The translations under genes and the position numbers were made by a program. The notes beneath the pieces were generated by a model. That model saw nothing but the letters and a program-made list of their open reading frames with translations, had not been told where the DNA came from and did not search any database. Shown here one piece after another: positions 21,187-34,800 of a DNA stretch of 64,000 bases (positions are counted from its first letter, which is position 1; every line of letters starts with the position of its first letter). Source of the DNA: Cavia porcellus (taxonomy: Eukaryota > Chordata > Mammalia > Rodentia > Caviidae); contig NW_026947506.1 in the NCBI RefSeq assembly GCF_034190915.1, positions 36,187,748 to 36,251,747 on the forward strand, in the 5' to 3' direction.

Positions 21187-21592
21187 TGTTATGGTTGATA
21201 CATTGTGTCAACTTGGGAAGTTTAGAAGCTTAATGAACTGCCTCTGCAGGGGGACCAGGGTCTACACTTTGTAAATATCCTCTTCCTGTGCAAGAGGAGG
21301 GAATAGGAGCTGGAGTGCTACACCCAGCAGAGGGGGTGGTAGTCTGCTTACAGTATAAGGGAGGACAAAAAGGCTTGCTCTTCTCCTTTCCCTTTTCCGC
21401 TTGCTGCTTTTGCTGTCTGCTGTCACCTTGAACAGCTGCCCATTTGCCATGCTGCCCTGCCTTGGAGCCAGCTGATTATGGACTGAAACCTCTACTGAAA
21501 CCTCAAACTGTGTGCTAAGTAAACATTTCCCTCCCTTAATTTTGGGCATCAGATACTTTTATCTCAGCAATGAGAGAAAAGTAACCAAGACA
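21187..21592 (+). repeat. 5' LTR of the MaLR element
   Basis: A 406-base LTR clearly similar to the copy at 23216-23609, but with many substitutions and small indels, so the insertion is old. Confidence 0.88.
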
Positions 21593-23215
21593 GAATTTGG
21601 TACCAGAGAAGTTGAGCTGTTACTGCAACTACACCTGATCACGTGGTTCAACAGCCTTTGGGAGTGGCTTGTGAGAAGTTTGGAAAGATTCTCAAGTGTT
21701 GCCTGAAAGAGCAGAGCTAGAATGCCTTAGGCTGTTCTGTATAGGAGATTCTGGTCACAGCTCAGAAGACGAGAAAGCTGTTAGAAATCATGCTGGTAAA
21801 GACTGGGCTCCAGAAGTTTTTACGGGAAAGAACTGTACTAGCTGCTGGACTCCAGATGATGTATGTTGTGGGTTGGCAGAAAGTCTATCTACATTTTGCT
21901 CATGTCCAGAGACTCTGCCTGAGACTAAGATTAAGGACAGTTGCCTGATTAACCTGGAAGAAGAAATTTCAAGGCAGTCAAATGTTGAGGCTGAGGCACG
22001 GCTATTTTAGGGGGCTTTTAGCCAGATTTAGGTTGTGAAGTAAGCGAAAAGAGCCCAGTAGGATGACTTAAAACATACAGGAAGCTCCAATAAAACTGTA
22101 GACTACAAAGACAGAGCTGAGGAAATCTTAATTGCCGAGTAGGAAAGGAGAACAGAAAAGATGGCCTGAAGGGACTGCAAAAGGCAGCAAATCTCCACCC
22201 TTTGCACTGTCAAAACTGCAAAAGTGAAAGACTTTGCCCTGAGAAGAAAGCCACAGAGTATCTTGTTCAAGAATGGGAGTGGCTGCACCAGGTTCCAGGA
22301 TGGTGGCAGCACAGAGAATATGTTCCTTAGAATTGGATTCAGCATGCTCAGTGATATAGGCACCCTTACAGCTGAGAGAAGGAAGCCTAGCCACTGCTCC
22401 AACTGGCAGCAGACCTTGGCATCATTCATGTGGTGCTGGTTTTAGGTGCATACAGAACGCAAAGGTTTTGGGGTTAAAAAGGCTTCCACTCCAATTGAGA
22501 AGACCTGGGAGGCTAGGCAGTGTGCCCCTAAGAGGGCAGTGTGTCAAGCTGTGAGTATGAAGCTAAAGGTGCCGCAGAGACCCCATTAGTTTGGGAAAAT
22601 CAGAAACATGGATACCTAGTATGTTAGGTAAGCTGCAAGGAGGGAGCATAACCAGCCGGAAAGAGAAGCTGTGGGAGCTATAACCACTGGAAATGCCACA
22701 GAGTATGCAGCCACTCAAACCAAAAAGAGCTCACAATCTGCCCGACTGCCTCAACTGGCACACATGGAACTATAGGACTTAATGTATGCCCTGCTAGATT
22801 TTGGGCTTGCTTTGGTCCCACTCCTTTATATCCCCATTTGTAACTTTTGGAATGAAAATATTTACTTGTGCCATTGAATGTTGGCAATGTTTAACTTTTC
22901 ATTTGTGGCTTGCAGCTAAGAGTTTGCCTTACATCTCAGAAGAGACTTGGGACTTGGACTGCTGAAACTGTTAGGACTTTGACAACTCTTGCAGGACTAA
23001 ATGTCTTTTGCATAAAGGGATATATAAGAGTCTTTTGGGGGACAGGGGAAGAATGTTATGGTTCTACTGCATAATATAATATGACACACTTAATACTTGT
23101 TCTTCAGGATTGTTAAATCTATGTTGCAAAGTTCAAGTTGTGGACTGATAATAAGCATGTCCTTGTATCTGGAAATCTGTTTAAAGAAATGTGTCTGGTT
23201 GACAAGGGGTGAGAC

Positions 23216-23609
23216 TGTTATGGTTGATACACTGTGTCAACTTGAAAAGTTTAAAAGCTTAATGAAGTGACTCAGCAGGGGACCAGGGTCCTTACTTTGT
23301 AAACTTCCTCATCCTGTGCAAGAGGAGGGACCAGGAGATGGTGTGAGTGCTATTCTCACCCTAGGTGGTGGTAGCTTGTTTATAATATAAGTGAGGAAAA
23401 AAAGACTGTTTTGTCCCCTCCCCTTTTGCTTCTGCTGCTTTTGCGGTATTCTACCACCTTGAACTGTTGCCTGTCATGCCACCCTGCCTTGGAGCCAACT
23501 GATTATGGAATGAAACTTCCACAAACTGTGAGCTAAATAAAACCTTTCCTCCCTTAATTTTGAGTATCAGGTATTTTGTCTCAGCAATGAGAGAAAAGTA
23601 ACTAACACA
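23216..23609 (+). repeat. 3' LTR of the MaLR element
   Basis: A 394-base LTR containing GAGCTAAATAAAACC, a poly-A signal in the expected R region, and ending AGTAACTAACACA. Confidence 0.88.
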
Positions 23610-24589
23610 GCAAGCAAAGGCTAGGACACAATCACTGATCCAAGTGTCCCCCTGAAAAGAACATAAGGTCCCATAAGGACGAAGGGCCTGATTCCAGTGA
23701 AAGATGCCCCAGAGCCTGTCCCCAGGGAACAAGCCACACCCACCCCATCACACTTGAGTTCTTACACAAGGATGGAAGAGACTTCAGGACATGGCCAAAG
23801 AGATTAACGGCATTTGAATGGACTTTGCAGAAGAAAAATGAGTGGTGTAAGGTCAGGACACAGGAAGGCAAGTGCATGGAAGATGGTAGAGTGTCAGCCC
23901 TCAACCAGGGGCCCTTTCAGGAAACCCAGAGCCATACAGGCCCTTTGGTCTGTGCTCCCAGCATAAGTGTTGACTGCAAACCAGGAATCGGTGCCCCCAC
24001 ACTATGGACAGAATTGGCTACCACTGAGACACAATCTGACTGTAGCACATGCAGGGGATGAGTGGACTCATCCCCGAATATCATGCCAACCACCAAGTAG
24101 GTCACTTGCTGTCCCCATACTGGTAATCTCCGGGGCTTGACTTGCCCTGCCAGGATGAGGGATTCTGACAACAAAACTGAGACCCTGCCCAACACAAAGA
24201 CTCACTACTCAAGTACTACACAGGTCAGAAATACCAATCCTCTTCTGCAAACAGCTGAAATGTTAATGTGAAACTCCTCTGAAAATGTACACAATTTTTT
24301 AAAGAGCAAATGTCACATTGCTTCCCTTCAGAACTGGGTAGCAGTGGTGAGACTGCCTCTGCCGTCCACGGTGGCCTCAGCCTTCCTCAGGCTCGCTTCT
24401 CTTCACACCTTCGACAATTGCATGCAGACCAAAGGCAATGGGAGGCATGGGCCAGACCCTCCTATACCCTCCCTTACACATTTCAGCTGAGTTTAGGACC
24501 CAAAAGGCCTCAGGGCAACCAAGGTGATGTATCAAAATCCCTGCAAAGATGTTTGTGGCCTTTATTCATTAAAGTGACCCTCAGTCTTT

Positions 24590-24780
24590 AAGGCAAGGCC
24601 TGGCAAACTTTCTTTTCTGTGAAGGGCTAGGCCAGGTGACAAATACTTTAGTGAGTGTGGTGGGTGTGCAATCTCAGCTGCAAGTACTCACCTGTGTCAG
24701 GAGCACCAACCTCCTGCAGATACTGGCTGTATCTACAGACACTGACATTTGGATTTCACACTTTGTTCAGGTGAAACAAA
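24590..24780 (+). repeat. MER5-like DNA transposon relic (hAT-Charlie)
   Basis: The stretch AAGGCCTGGCAAACTTTCTT, then GTGAAGGGCTAGGCCAGGTG and ACAAATACTTTAG, followed by CTGCAAGTACTCACC, follows the MER5A/B pattern as I remember it. It has no coding capacity. Confidence 0.55.
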
Positions 24781-25487
24781 GCACTACTCCTCTTTGGAAG
24801 TTTTGAAAACATGAAAGCCACTCTTAACTCACACGTGATGTGAGACAGGCACAGGGCTGGCTTTGGCCTTCGAGACGCAGCTTGCCAACCTGTGCCCGGC
24901 CCCAACTACCATCACTTTCACTCTTAACAAGCTTCTCAGGGCTCCTCCTCAGGGAACCAGTCACAAAGGGGGAGGGGCTGCCCCCCTGCAATCAGAGCAC
25001 AAAGAGATGCCAAATCACGGGAAGACACAGTTTACACGAAAGAATCTGGGATGCCCTGGGGCCTAGAGTCAGGAGCCTCAAAGGCATCACTGGTAGAGAT
25101 GGCAGCTAAAATTTCTAATGGCCCAGGTCATCAAACTATGAGTTAAGGTACACTCTGGATGCTTTAAGGAATCAGGAGAGTAAAGTAAATAGTGCCAAAG
25201 CATCACTACCAAAAATGCTTCGAAAACAAAAGAAGTTCTCCCTTGCGAGCAAATACTCAAGACACTCAGAGTGCCTCAAATTCCAAGGGTCATAAATTCC
25301 AGTTCCATGTAACCATCCTTCAGTGCTAGGGATCAGTGTCAAGCATCCATACTACACAGGGACAATGAATCACACAGGGCTTGTGAGTCGAGGTGGAAGA
25401 GGCAGGAACCTTGTATTACTCGCGCACCCTTTCAAGCCACTTGAGGTTCCATCTCCATATGTTAATTGCCATTTCCAAAAAAACTTA

Positions 25488-25833
25488 TCAAAAGAGTTTG
25501 TCTCTTCTTAATTCCACGAATCGCCTCTTACCCTGGCCATACTCCAACAGGTGGCACCTGTCGGCCCTGCTCTCCATCCTTAAATGCTTTGTTTTCTTTC
25601 GGAAAGATCCAATGCCCTCCACAGCCAGGCCATCAGTGAGCAGGAAACTGCCCTCAGGTCTCCGGAAATGGTCAACAGTCTCATAGCTTGAGGCCTTCGG
25701 TGAGTGCAGTCCTGGTTCTTTTGCAAAGTCTTCTGATTTCCCTGAGTGCCTCTTCTTTTTCTTTTTCTTCTTTTTGTGTCTGTGGAGATCAGCATCAGAG
25801 TACACTACTGGAAGATCTGGATCCAGCTGATGC
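25488..25833 (-). CDS. USP42: USP42 exon 16 (C-terminus, stop TGA at 25490-25488)
   Basis: Starts after TGCTTCTGCAG and encodes [20 protein letters not shown], eight or more lysines, then [33 protein letters not shown], stop. The ending is about four residues longer than the human form I recall. A consensus 5' splice site (CAGG|GTAAGAG) lies inside the coding sequence at 25532/25531. It permits the alternative end in exon 17. Confidence 0.93.
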
Positions 25834-28800
25834 CTGCAGAAGCAGCAGCCAGAAATTAGCAACCCAAACACCAGCACCACCTCAGACAGGACCTGGCACT
25901 ATCGTGACCAATTATGAGGATGCTCAACATAGAGGCACAGGTAAATGCTTATCTAGTTAAAAATGGGTTCTCTACTTTCAGCTGTAGTAATTTTAAAAGC
26001 CCAAGATCATAATTTTGCCAACTTCAACTCCACCCCTAGTTCTCCCACACAGGCTCTGTGCTCAGGAATTGGGGCTGTCAGACAGGACACGGCTAGGAAG
26101 ACTTAAGTGACATCTCCTGAAATCAGTGGCTGAAAGAAAAAAAAAGAAACAAAGGACATTTTGCCATGTGTCTCAGGCACAGAAGAGCCTTGTTATTTAA
26201 CTTCCTTTTCCTCCAAAGTAACCACTGCCTATTCACATATGGCTTTGACAACCTTCTATTAGGATTTTTAATTTTAAAAGAAATCAACTAGAATACAGAG
26301 GAATTCCACTGATGCTCACTCATCTTGTTACGAGCCAATCAGTTTCAAGGCAGCTGTCAGAGCACTTGCCTTGTGGACGTAACTCTAGGTTTCACCCCAA
26401 ACACCAGGAAAAAAAATTTTGTGACCATATTTAGCATTTCAAAAATACAGTCATTCAGGTTTTATATTGATAATTAAGAGATAAAGGCCAAGAAAATAAA
26501 TGATGCCCCTCAGACCTCCACTCTAGACGTGCAGACAAATATCAACAGAATTGTAGCCTCCCATTTTCTGCCAATTGTGTAGTCACTGAATTTGGAAGAA
26601 AAAAAATGTAACATACAAAAATGTAACTACATCTGACAACCAATCTTGAAATCAGAGAGCCTGAAGTTACTTTTACAGAACTCACATTTACTCCTAAAAG
26701 TTATAAAACTGAGACTGGCAAAGAGACACATTTTAAGATACATGAAGTAAGACAGAGCTTAAAAGTTGCACCATTTTAAAAATGTATGGAAACTTAAGCC
26801 TTAAAACCCACGCAGCTGAGGAATTCAGATCTTGCTGGAAGAGCCCGCCCTCACCTGTAGTCACGTTCCTGGTGTTTGTCTTTAGATTTCTTTTTCTTCT
26901 TTGATTTTTTGCGCTTCTTTGCCTTAGGCTCCTCCAAGTCTTTGGGCAGGCTCCTGTGGGTTTTCTTTTCCACGTGACTGTCGCTACTTTCTGCACTCTC
27001 GTACCTATGTTTGCGTGACTTCATGCTTTCATGTTCATGAAATCGATCAGAGAGGCCACAGCCACTGTCATCAGCTCCAAAGGCAGCCTTTTCTTGGGGG
27101 TAGCGCTCAGGGTGCAGAGGGAAAGGGGGTGCGGCACCTGTGCGTGGGCTGTGGAAGTGGGTCCGCTCCCTCACCCGGGCAGGAGGCTCCCAGCCCTTCC
27201 TGGCCCGGGAGGAGTCCTTGTGTGGCCGCTTCACACTGGGCTCCCTGCCTGTGTACGGGGCGTACCTATCGGGGTAGTACCTGCACCGGTCCCACCGCAT
27301 CTTCTCAGCATAGTACTTCTCTGGGAGCCAGGAGTGCTCATTGTCCAAGGGGTAGTATCGGCTCCAGTCTTGGTCAGTCCCGCTCCTGGTTCGGGAGTGG
27401 TGGTAGCTGTACCTGCTCAGACTGCGACGCTCACCGGGACTGACTCTCTCACCATAACACAGAGGGTGCCGGCTCCCGTTACAGTGTTCCACAGCATGGC
27501 ATTCCTGCTTGCTGTGCTTTCTGGCATACGAGTGCCGCTTTCTGTGACAATGACCCTCAGTCCTACTCCGACTCCGACTCCGACTTTTCTGCACATGTTC
27601 CCCACTGGAGGAGCGGTCTCGCCGGTTTCGGTAATGTCCTCGGTCAACTTTCCTAAGGCTGCTGATTTTCTCTTTAACCGGAGGGTGATCTGGAACTTTC
27701 TGGCTGGCCTTACCTTCACCACACCTCTCCCCATGACTGTGCTCAGGGCCATCGGGATGGGCGACTGGGGTCCTGGGTGGCTGAGCAGAGGGCAGCGTGT
27801 CGGCAGATTCACCTGTGCTTCGGGATGGGGTTTCTGTATCACCACAATGGTCTCTGCTAAGGTAAACTAAAAGCTCGGACTCATGTGCACCTTCTAAATG
27901 TGTGGGGGGAGCTGGGCTCAGCTGCTTCACTGTTTCTGCTGGACCAGAATCCTGCAGACTCTCAGTTAACAATGCTTTGACCTCCTGGGGAGTTTCACTG
28001 CAGTTGTGTGTTAAGTTTTCAGTGTCACAGGGTTCAGGAAGTGGATCAGACCCTGTACTGGTTTTGTCATTATTACAAAGGTTGTTTACAATGGGCAAAG
28101 ACTCATCAGGTTTGGCTGAACTATTTTCTGAGACAACTTCTTTGGTAGATTTAAGACTGCTGTCGGGAGAAAGCAAAGCTTTCTTGAACTTGCTGCATAG
28201 ACTTGAGATCGGGTCCAGTTTCTCATGGGAACCAGCAGTGACACTGCCAGCCTCAAGCTCCACAGCAAGGTCCCGTGACTGACTTTGCTCTGTTCCAGGT
28301 GGACTGCATCCCGGCCAAAAGAAAGACAAAGCCAATAGTTAGCATGTCATGGCTTATGTTTACTAAATCTTTTATCATCTTAAATATAGCTGGCTTAAAG
28401 TCAATATCAGGCTACTGTCTCTGGACACCCAATTTTCTCTTTATTAAATAACAATTTTACCAACCCTACTTTTCAGCAACAATAATTTTGCAGCTATAGA
28501 CTTCCTGTTTCCAGGTAAATTTCTAATTCTTAAGAACTAAGTCTAAACAAAAAAAGCCACATGACAATGGGCTGCTGGCTTTCCTTGTTCCCTTCTTTCT
28601 CTTAGCATCTCAGAGCAGCTATTTCCAAACAGAGCCAACAGTTCCTTCAATAATTAAAAATGGACTCACTGGGACTCTGAGAAAACCTGTAGAAAATGTG
28701 GGCCACCCTTTGCTAGCTGAAAGTCAGCTTCTCACACACTCTCAAGAGTAACTGATAGTTGTAGGAAACAATAAAACGCCTACAATGGATTAGTAAAGAA

Positions 28801-31800
28801 ACAAGGGTAAAGCCACTGTGAAATGACAGCGCAGCCCCGCTGCTCTATCTTAAGGTCAAGTGGGAGTGAGCGTGCTCTGCCTCTTCACTCTTAACACTTC
28901 TGCACCCTGACTCAGGGTCTCAGGGGCCATCTGGGCTGCGCAGTGCCAGGAGGAGGCTCCTCCCCTGCACGTCCTCACACCCATGGGTGAAAATGCCAGT
29001 CGTGTTACTGCCACAGTTTTCACGGACACTACACTCCCCAGGTATCCAACAACTGTATAAGAAATGATCACAGTGTGATACATCTGAAATTTCACTGAAA
29101 GCTGTTCACCACAACAGCCGACAGTGCAGAAGGCAATCTGAATGCAGTATTCCGAATGATCACACCAGAAACCTGCAGGCAGGCAGTGGAAGCCCGGGAT
29201 GCACTGCACTCCCTCAGCAGTGGTTTCACCTGCAGTTTCCACACCAAGCAACTGCAGCTGCACTTCAAATTCCTTTCTTCTTATTCGAGTTATCTTACAG
29301 ATAGGTCAATTTATTTATTTTTCTTAAAACTGAATGTCGGGACAAATTAAATTCTCTATGAATTTCATTTCAAATTTATAAAGAGGCCCTCACAAAGTAT
29401 CTGTTTCATTATGGGACCCTGTTTTCTCCAAACTCAGTTTGCCCTTCACATACTCATTCATCATTAAAAAGATGAAATGAGAAAGCACGTGGGGTCGGAT
29501 TCAGAGGTGTGCAAGGGCACTGCTGGCCAGGGCAGGTGATGCAGACGAAAATGACAAGCAGTCACAGACAGCTTTCTCACTCTCCTCAAAGGCAAACTGA
29601 CATATCCTGTAGGTTATTTTTCAAATCATCTGGTGGCTCAGGATGTTCACAGTAATACTTTTACAGAGAAAACACTGACACGTCCACTCACTGTTGGGTT
29701 TTATACTCTGACATTCACTTTCTTGGAATTAATTCTTACTTTACCTTGTTTCATCTGTTGATCCTTTTACTTTGTTGCTAAGTTTGAAGGTCTCTAAGAT
29801 TTTGTCTTCCGGAAGAGATGGCAAAGATGCAGGTATTAACTACAATAAAAAACAAAGACATTTCAACTGGCTTTGAGCTCCATGGTGACTGAAAGCTGGC
29901 TGAGAGAAGGAGCCAAGATTAGCCTCAAAGCCAAACTTCCCCCCCCCAACTCACCTTTGCAGGAAGACCGTTTGCTTTAGAAAAGGGATTTTCTGAGTGT
30001 AAAGCAGGCTGAACTTGGCAACTAGAACCTTCGAATGACAGGCCATTTTCTTTGGGGTCACTGTCTGTACTATTAGCACCATTTAGAGTGATAGGTTCTT
30101 GAAGCTCATGTGATGGGGCCTCATCCTCTTCAGCTTCGTGGCCAGTAGCATGAGTAGTGGCTATTCTGCCCATGCCATTCTCCTTGGCTAGGCCCTTGGA
30201 CTCCTCATCAGATTCTTCAGATGACTCGGCGCCGTAAGGGACCAACACACTGGAGCTCACCTTGGACTTGCCATTCATCACTGGCTTGGAACAGGACTTG
30301 CTCGGGGAGAGCGGTTTTGCTAGTTTACTAGAAACTGACATTGCGGATGTATTCGAGGTAGACTGTATCGCAGAACAGTTGGTGACAGTAGAAGGAGGAA
30401 CAGGCTTGTTAGGGCCCTCTAAGGAGTTGCTATGATGGTTAGGTTGAGATTGAGCTTGGCGAACAGGCAACTTGTTATGAATACTGATAGTGATTTTTTG
30501 TTTCTTAGGGTGTTCTGGAATCACAGAGGGCCTGTTAACTGACCAGTTTTGAACAGAAGCAGAAGCATTAACAGGATTAGGCCTGTTGACACTGGGACTT
30601 CCATTAGGACTCGACATGGAACTGCTCGGCGTGTCTTTCGGTGGCCCAGTTCCATTCAAGTGAGGTGAATTCTGCAAGGGAGAAAGCCACAGCCGGGTCA
30701 GCACTGCAGAATCGGCCTGCTCTGGCCCTCAGTCTTCCCTCTTTGCTCTTGTGACTGACAAGTTACACAAATAACACTGCCCCTTTCTTTCATCTGCTCT
30801 ACCCATGTGTACTTTCACAGGACCTAGTTTTCTGGAAATTAATCCACATACAGACACACATTATTTGTCAGAACACAGCTCTCCTGACATGAGTTAACAT
30901 ATGCTCTCCTTGGCTGGCTTTCCTCAGAGGCCACCACTATACAGACAAAAGTAAAGCCAGCATTCTGGCCTTCAAGCAAGGGAGAAAGCACACTGGCAGA
31001 AGGAAAGGCCGCTTCAGGACTGCATGTGAGGTCACGGCTGCCGCCGCCGCCCAGTGATGCCTCAGCATTGTACTCGTGCAGCTCTGTTGCTCCAAGTTCC
31101 ATGACTACCACTGAAGCCCTGTGACAACACAGGGGACAGCTGGTTCACAGACAAATGGTGTTTGGCCTGGCGGTGTTTTATTAAATCTCTGAATTCACTG
31201 TGGTCTTTAAAAAACCAAACAGCTCTTAAAAAGTCAATTACACCTGCCCCTTTCCCTAGGAGCATACTTTCTGGTGTGCCAGTCCCCCGATGTCACTCTG
31301 AAGCAGAGCCCAATTCAGAAGCTAGCTATCAGCCAAGCTCACAAAGGTATTTAACTGAAATACAGCTCAATGTCTACAAAAAAAAAAGAAAGCATTCAAC
31401 TAGATAATCTGATAATTCAAACCAAACTAAAACTAAGAAGCTGTAAACCCTAACAGCAGCAATGAATTAACACAATTCCAACTGAGCATGATGTCTTGGG
31501 AACTCTGAAAGGCGGGCCCTGCCCTGCAGATTGCATCAGGCCTCTTGAGCACACAAGCACATGTGCATGATCATACTCCTGGGGACAGAAGATAGAAAAA
31601 TAGCACACTCCTCAGACAGCTACATGGACACAAAGAGACCTTGCAACAGGATCACTTTCCTGATATCTAACATAAGTTAAAAACTATCTGACCCCTGAAT
31701 AGAGGCCAAGTCCACAGTGGGTGCTAACCTTTAATATATTCACACCAGGTGTTCCTCTCAATTATGCTATTCATGCAGATTCCCATATATTTAATATTTT

Positions 31801-34800
31801 GAAATAAAGGGCCTGCATAAAAATTTTTGACAAGAAATCCATGTATAGACAAGACATGACAACCACTGCAATGTTAGCTTAAGGGTTTGAGAATAGGCCA
31901 TTAGAGCAAGGTAAAAATCAGATGACACTCCTTAAGTGTTACCTTCATCATGTGGGAGGGAAGCTGTGGTCCAATAAACCCTGATGCAGCCTGCTTGTTG
32001 CTGACAACCCGCTGACTAATGACTGGGCGGGGAGAGGACTGGCCAGGACTATGGGTGGAATGAGTAAGTTCACCTCCATTTTTCACATCATGGGACCTGG
32101 AGAAAAAGAATGAGAGGGCTTCAGATGATGAAGAGCATCTTAATACAGACTGATTACAAATTCAGTTCCTCTGAAAGAAACTGATGACAAAGAAATTGCT
32201 TCTAAGTCACAGTGCACAGAAACTAAGACACAGATGCACTAGCTGCTTTAGGGGTATAAGTCAATGTCAAGGTGCTCAGCTCAGGATACGAGGGCAGCTG
32301 TGGTAAAGGAAGGGTAAGGAAACAGTATTTTTAAACTCTGTATGCTGAGGATGCTGCTACTGGAGGGCTATTTTTTCTGTTTGTATTTTTAAGTTAAAAA
32401 TACATACTACTATAGAAAACCTATACTGTCCAGAAAAATAGGAAAAGAAAATGTCGTTCCCTCAGAGATGGTTCACCTATTGATATAATAGATCATCTCC
32501 ATGTCTTTCACTCAACAACAGTGTTTAACATTTCAAACTACTTTCCCTCTATAGTCACCACGTTTCCAAAGAATTAAAAAAAAGGTTTGTCACTCTTAGC
32601 AGACAATGGGCAGCAAAGCATGACACTGTCTCAAAAAAAATCACTCTTAACAACTGCAAAACATTTCAACACATCATTCTGTCATGGTCAAACATTTTAG
32701 GGTATTCTTGACTTTATCATACGTAAAAGTGACTCCTTGGGGGCTGTGGTGTGGCTCAATTGTAGCATTTGCCTAGTGTGCTCAAGGCTCTAGGTTCTAT
32801 TCCCAGATAGACAGAAAAAGGGGGTGGGGGCAGGAATGCCATGGAGTATCCATCAGACTCTTTTTCCCAAAAGTGGAATTTGTAAATCAATTTGCAGCTG
32901 CAACAAGATCAACCCAACTGCTGGTCCAAGCCCAGGGCGATGCCTAACCAGAACTGTGCTCAGCACTGGGGAGGTGCTGGATGGACCATGCAGGGTACTC
33001 AGTCCACCTTCCCAAATCCTCCACCCTGGGCTTCCACATTCTCAGGTCTGCTCTGTTTATTGCAGGCAGCATAAGCCATCCCACCCCTTCAGTTGTCACC
33101 TTTCTCTTCCTCTGTGTCTGTCGGCACTGGAAGCTAGCTCAAGCTCATAATCATACATAAAACTGGTCTCCTGATTTTCTACACATGTGGCAGGGTAAAC
33201 CTTAAACTCTGACTTTCGAAAAATAACTCAAAACATTTGAATGTGAGTGAAATGAAAAGAAATAACATTACAGAAAATGTGACAACTTGTTTTCATGACA
33301 ATACCTGATATAAAAGAGCACATATGCTTGTTGGCTGAGTACCGATCTAATATCACTAGTAGACACAATGGAGTCATTCATTTGATACCACAGGCCATTG
33401 CTAGCCTGCAAAAGACAGTCAATGAGAGAGAAAGATGAGATTATGTTAGGTTAACAAGGACAGAATAAAAAGAATAAGAAAAAGAAGCATTCACACTTTA
33501 ATTGTAAAATTCCTACCTTCCCCCCCAAAGAATACTAGAGCTTGCTGTCTTACAGAGTCTACGTAAAAGCGACAAGCAAAATTCTACATGGCTTACTTTT
33601 ATGTAACAGAAGTAATGGCCTGCATGGCAGTTAAATCCTGTGTGGACCAGCACTGCATACAAAACATAAATGATGGGTTCTCCATTTGGTTGAGACATAT
33701 ATGGCCGAATATCAAGATACTCAGGGTATTTCACATCCTAAACAAAAATGGGAAAAGGCGAAAGGAATGTCATCTCTAATTGACATTTTTCAATTAGGTT
33801 ATTTGTAATCTTTAACAGCTACTGGCACTTATGGTTCTACATAAAAAGTAATTAATAACATTATCTACATACCTTAGCAATTTTTCCTCCAGTAGAATTT
33901 GCAAAGCGTTTCAGAGAAAGTGTAAGAACATTAGATGATCTATGTATGGTAAATCTCTTTGAAGCTGGAACCATCTTTTTGCACCTTCAAGTAAACAAGG
34001 ACAAAAGATTAATGTGTGAATTTTGGGGGGTTTTAGTCTTTCCCTTGCTATTTTTCTAAAAAACCCTAATTTAAGATTCCAAAACAAGGATTATAGATGA
34101 GAAACATCACTCTTCTCTAAACCAACAGTGAAAATATTTAAATTAAAAATACTGTGGGTAGCCAGATGGACACATCTGTACTACCAACTTGCAGGAGGCT
34201 GAGGCAGGAGGAACACCATGAAGTCTAGGCCACCCCTAACTACACAATGAGTTCCAGATAACCATGAAAAACAATGATAGACCCTGTCTCAAAAACCAAC
34301 CCTAAGCCAAAATAAAAAACAGTACTGGGGAAAACTGCCTAGTAGCATGATAGAAAAAAAAGGGCAAATCTGAAATATCAAGATACACAAGGCATCAATG
34401 ATTTGAAAAACAGATTAACTTGGGTTGGGTAGCTCAGAGGTGGAATGCTTGCCTACCATCCATAAAGCTCTCAGTTCAATCCCCAGCAATGCAAAAAAAA
34501 AAAAAAAAAAAATACTAGGTTAATTCAATCTTAAAAAACTGAAAGCTCATTGATTTTTCAGGCTGGTATGATTCTACAAAAGCACAGCCCTACACATATT
34601 CAAAAGGGAAAAGAAAACTAGGAAATATTCCTAGTTTTGGTGAAAAAAGCACTATCTTGCCTTAAATACTAAATATTTACTATAAAAGCTTAAGATACAT
34701 AGCTATATAGCCTGGCTATAAAGTGGAAATTACTTAAAACATATGTAGCAAGGATTCTTAAAACAGACTCCCTAGACTGCCTACAGAAATGTATCACTGA

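Larger units (their letters stand above)
21187..23609 (+). mobile_element. Complete MaLR-type LTR retrotransposon without coding capacity
   Basis: Two direct LTRs, 21187-21592 and 23216-23609, both start TGTTATGGTTGATACA and end in AAGACA or AACACA. They flank a 1.6 kb internal region starting GAATTTGGTACCAG. A purine-rich tract (GACAAGGGGTGAGAC) precedes the 3' LTR. Perfect 5-base duplications GCAAG lie at 21182-21186 and 23610-23614. The internal region has no long ORF and no recognisable gag or pol, as in MaLR elements mobilised by ERVL proteins. Confidence 0.88.
21036..25531 (-). other. USP42: USP42 intron 16, containing a complete MaLR element
   Basis: No genes. It holds the two-LTR element at 21187-23609, a MER5-like relic near 24590-24780 and otherwise unassigned DNA. 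In the transcript form that does not use the exon 16 donor, the right part (25487 leftward) is 3' UTR. Confidence 0.55.

Noticed and set aside
27031..27870. 279-codon plus-strand open frame
   Set aside because: It is the antisense shadow of USP42 exon 15; composition follows the coding strand and there is no start context or domain.
28856..29263. 135-codon minus frame in USP42 intron 14 as an extra exon
   Set aside because: No splice sites fit the phase, and the exon 14-15 junction joins in frame without it.
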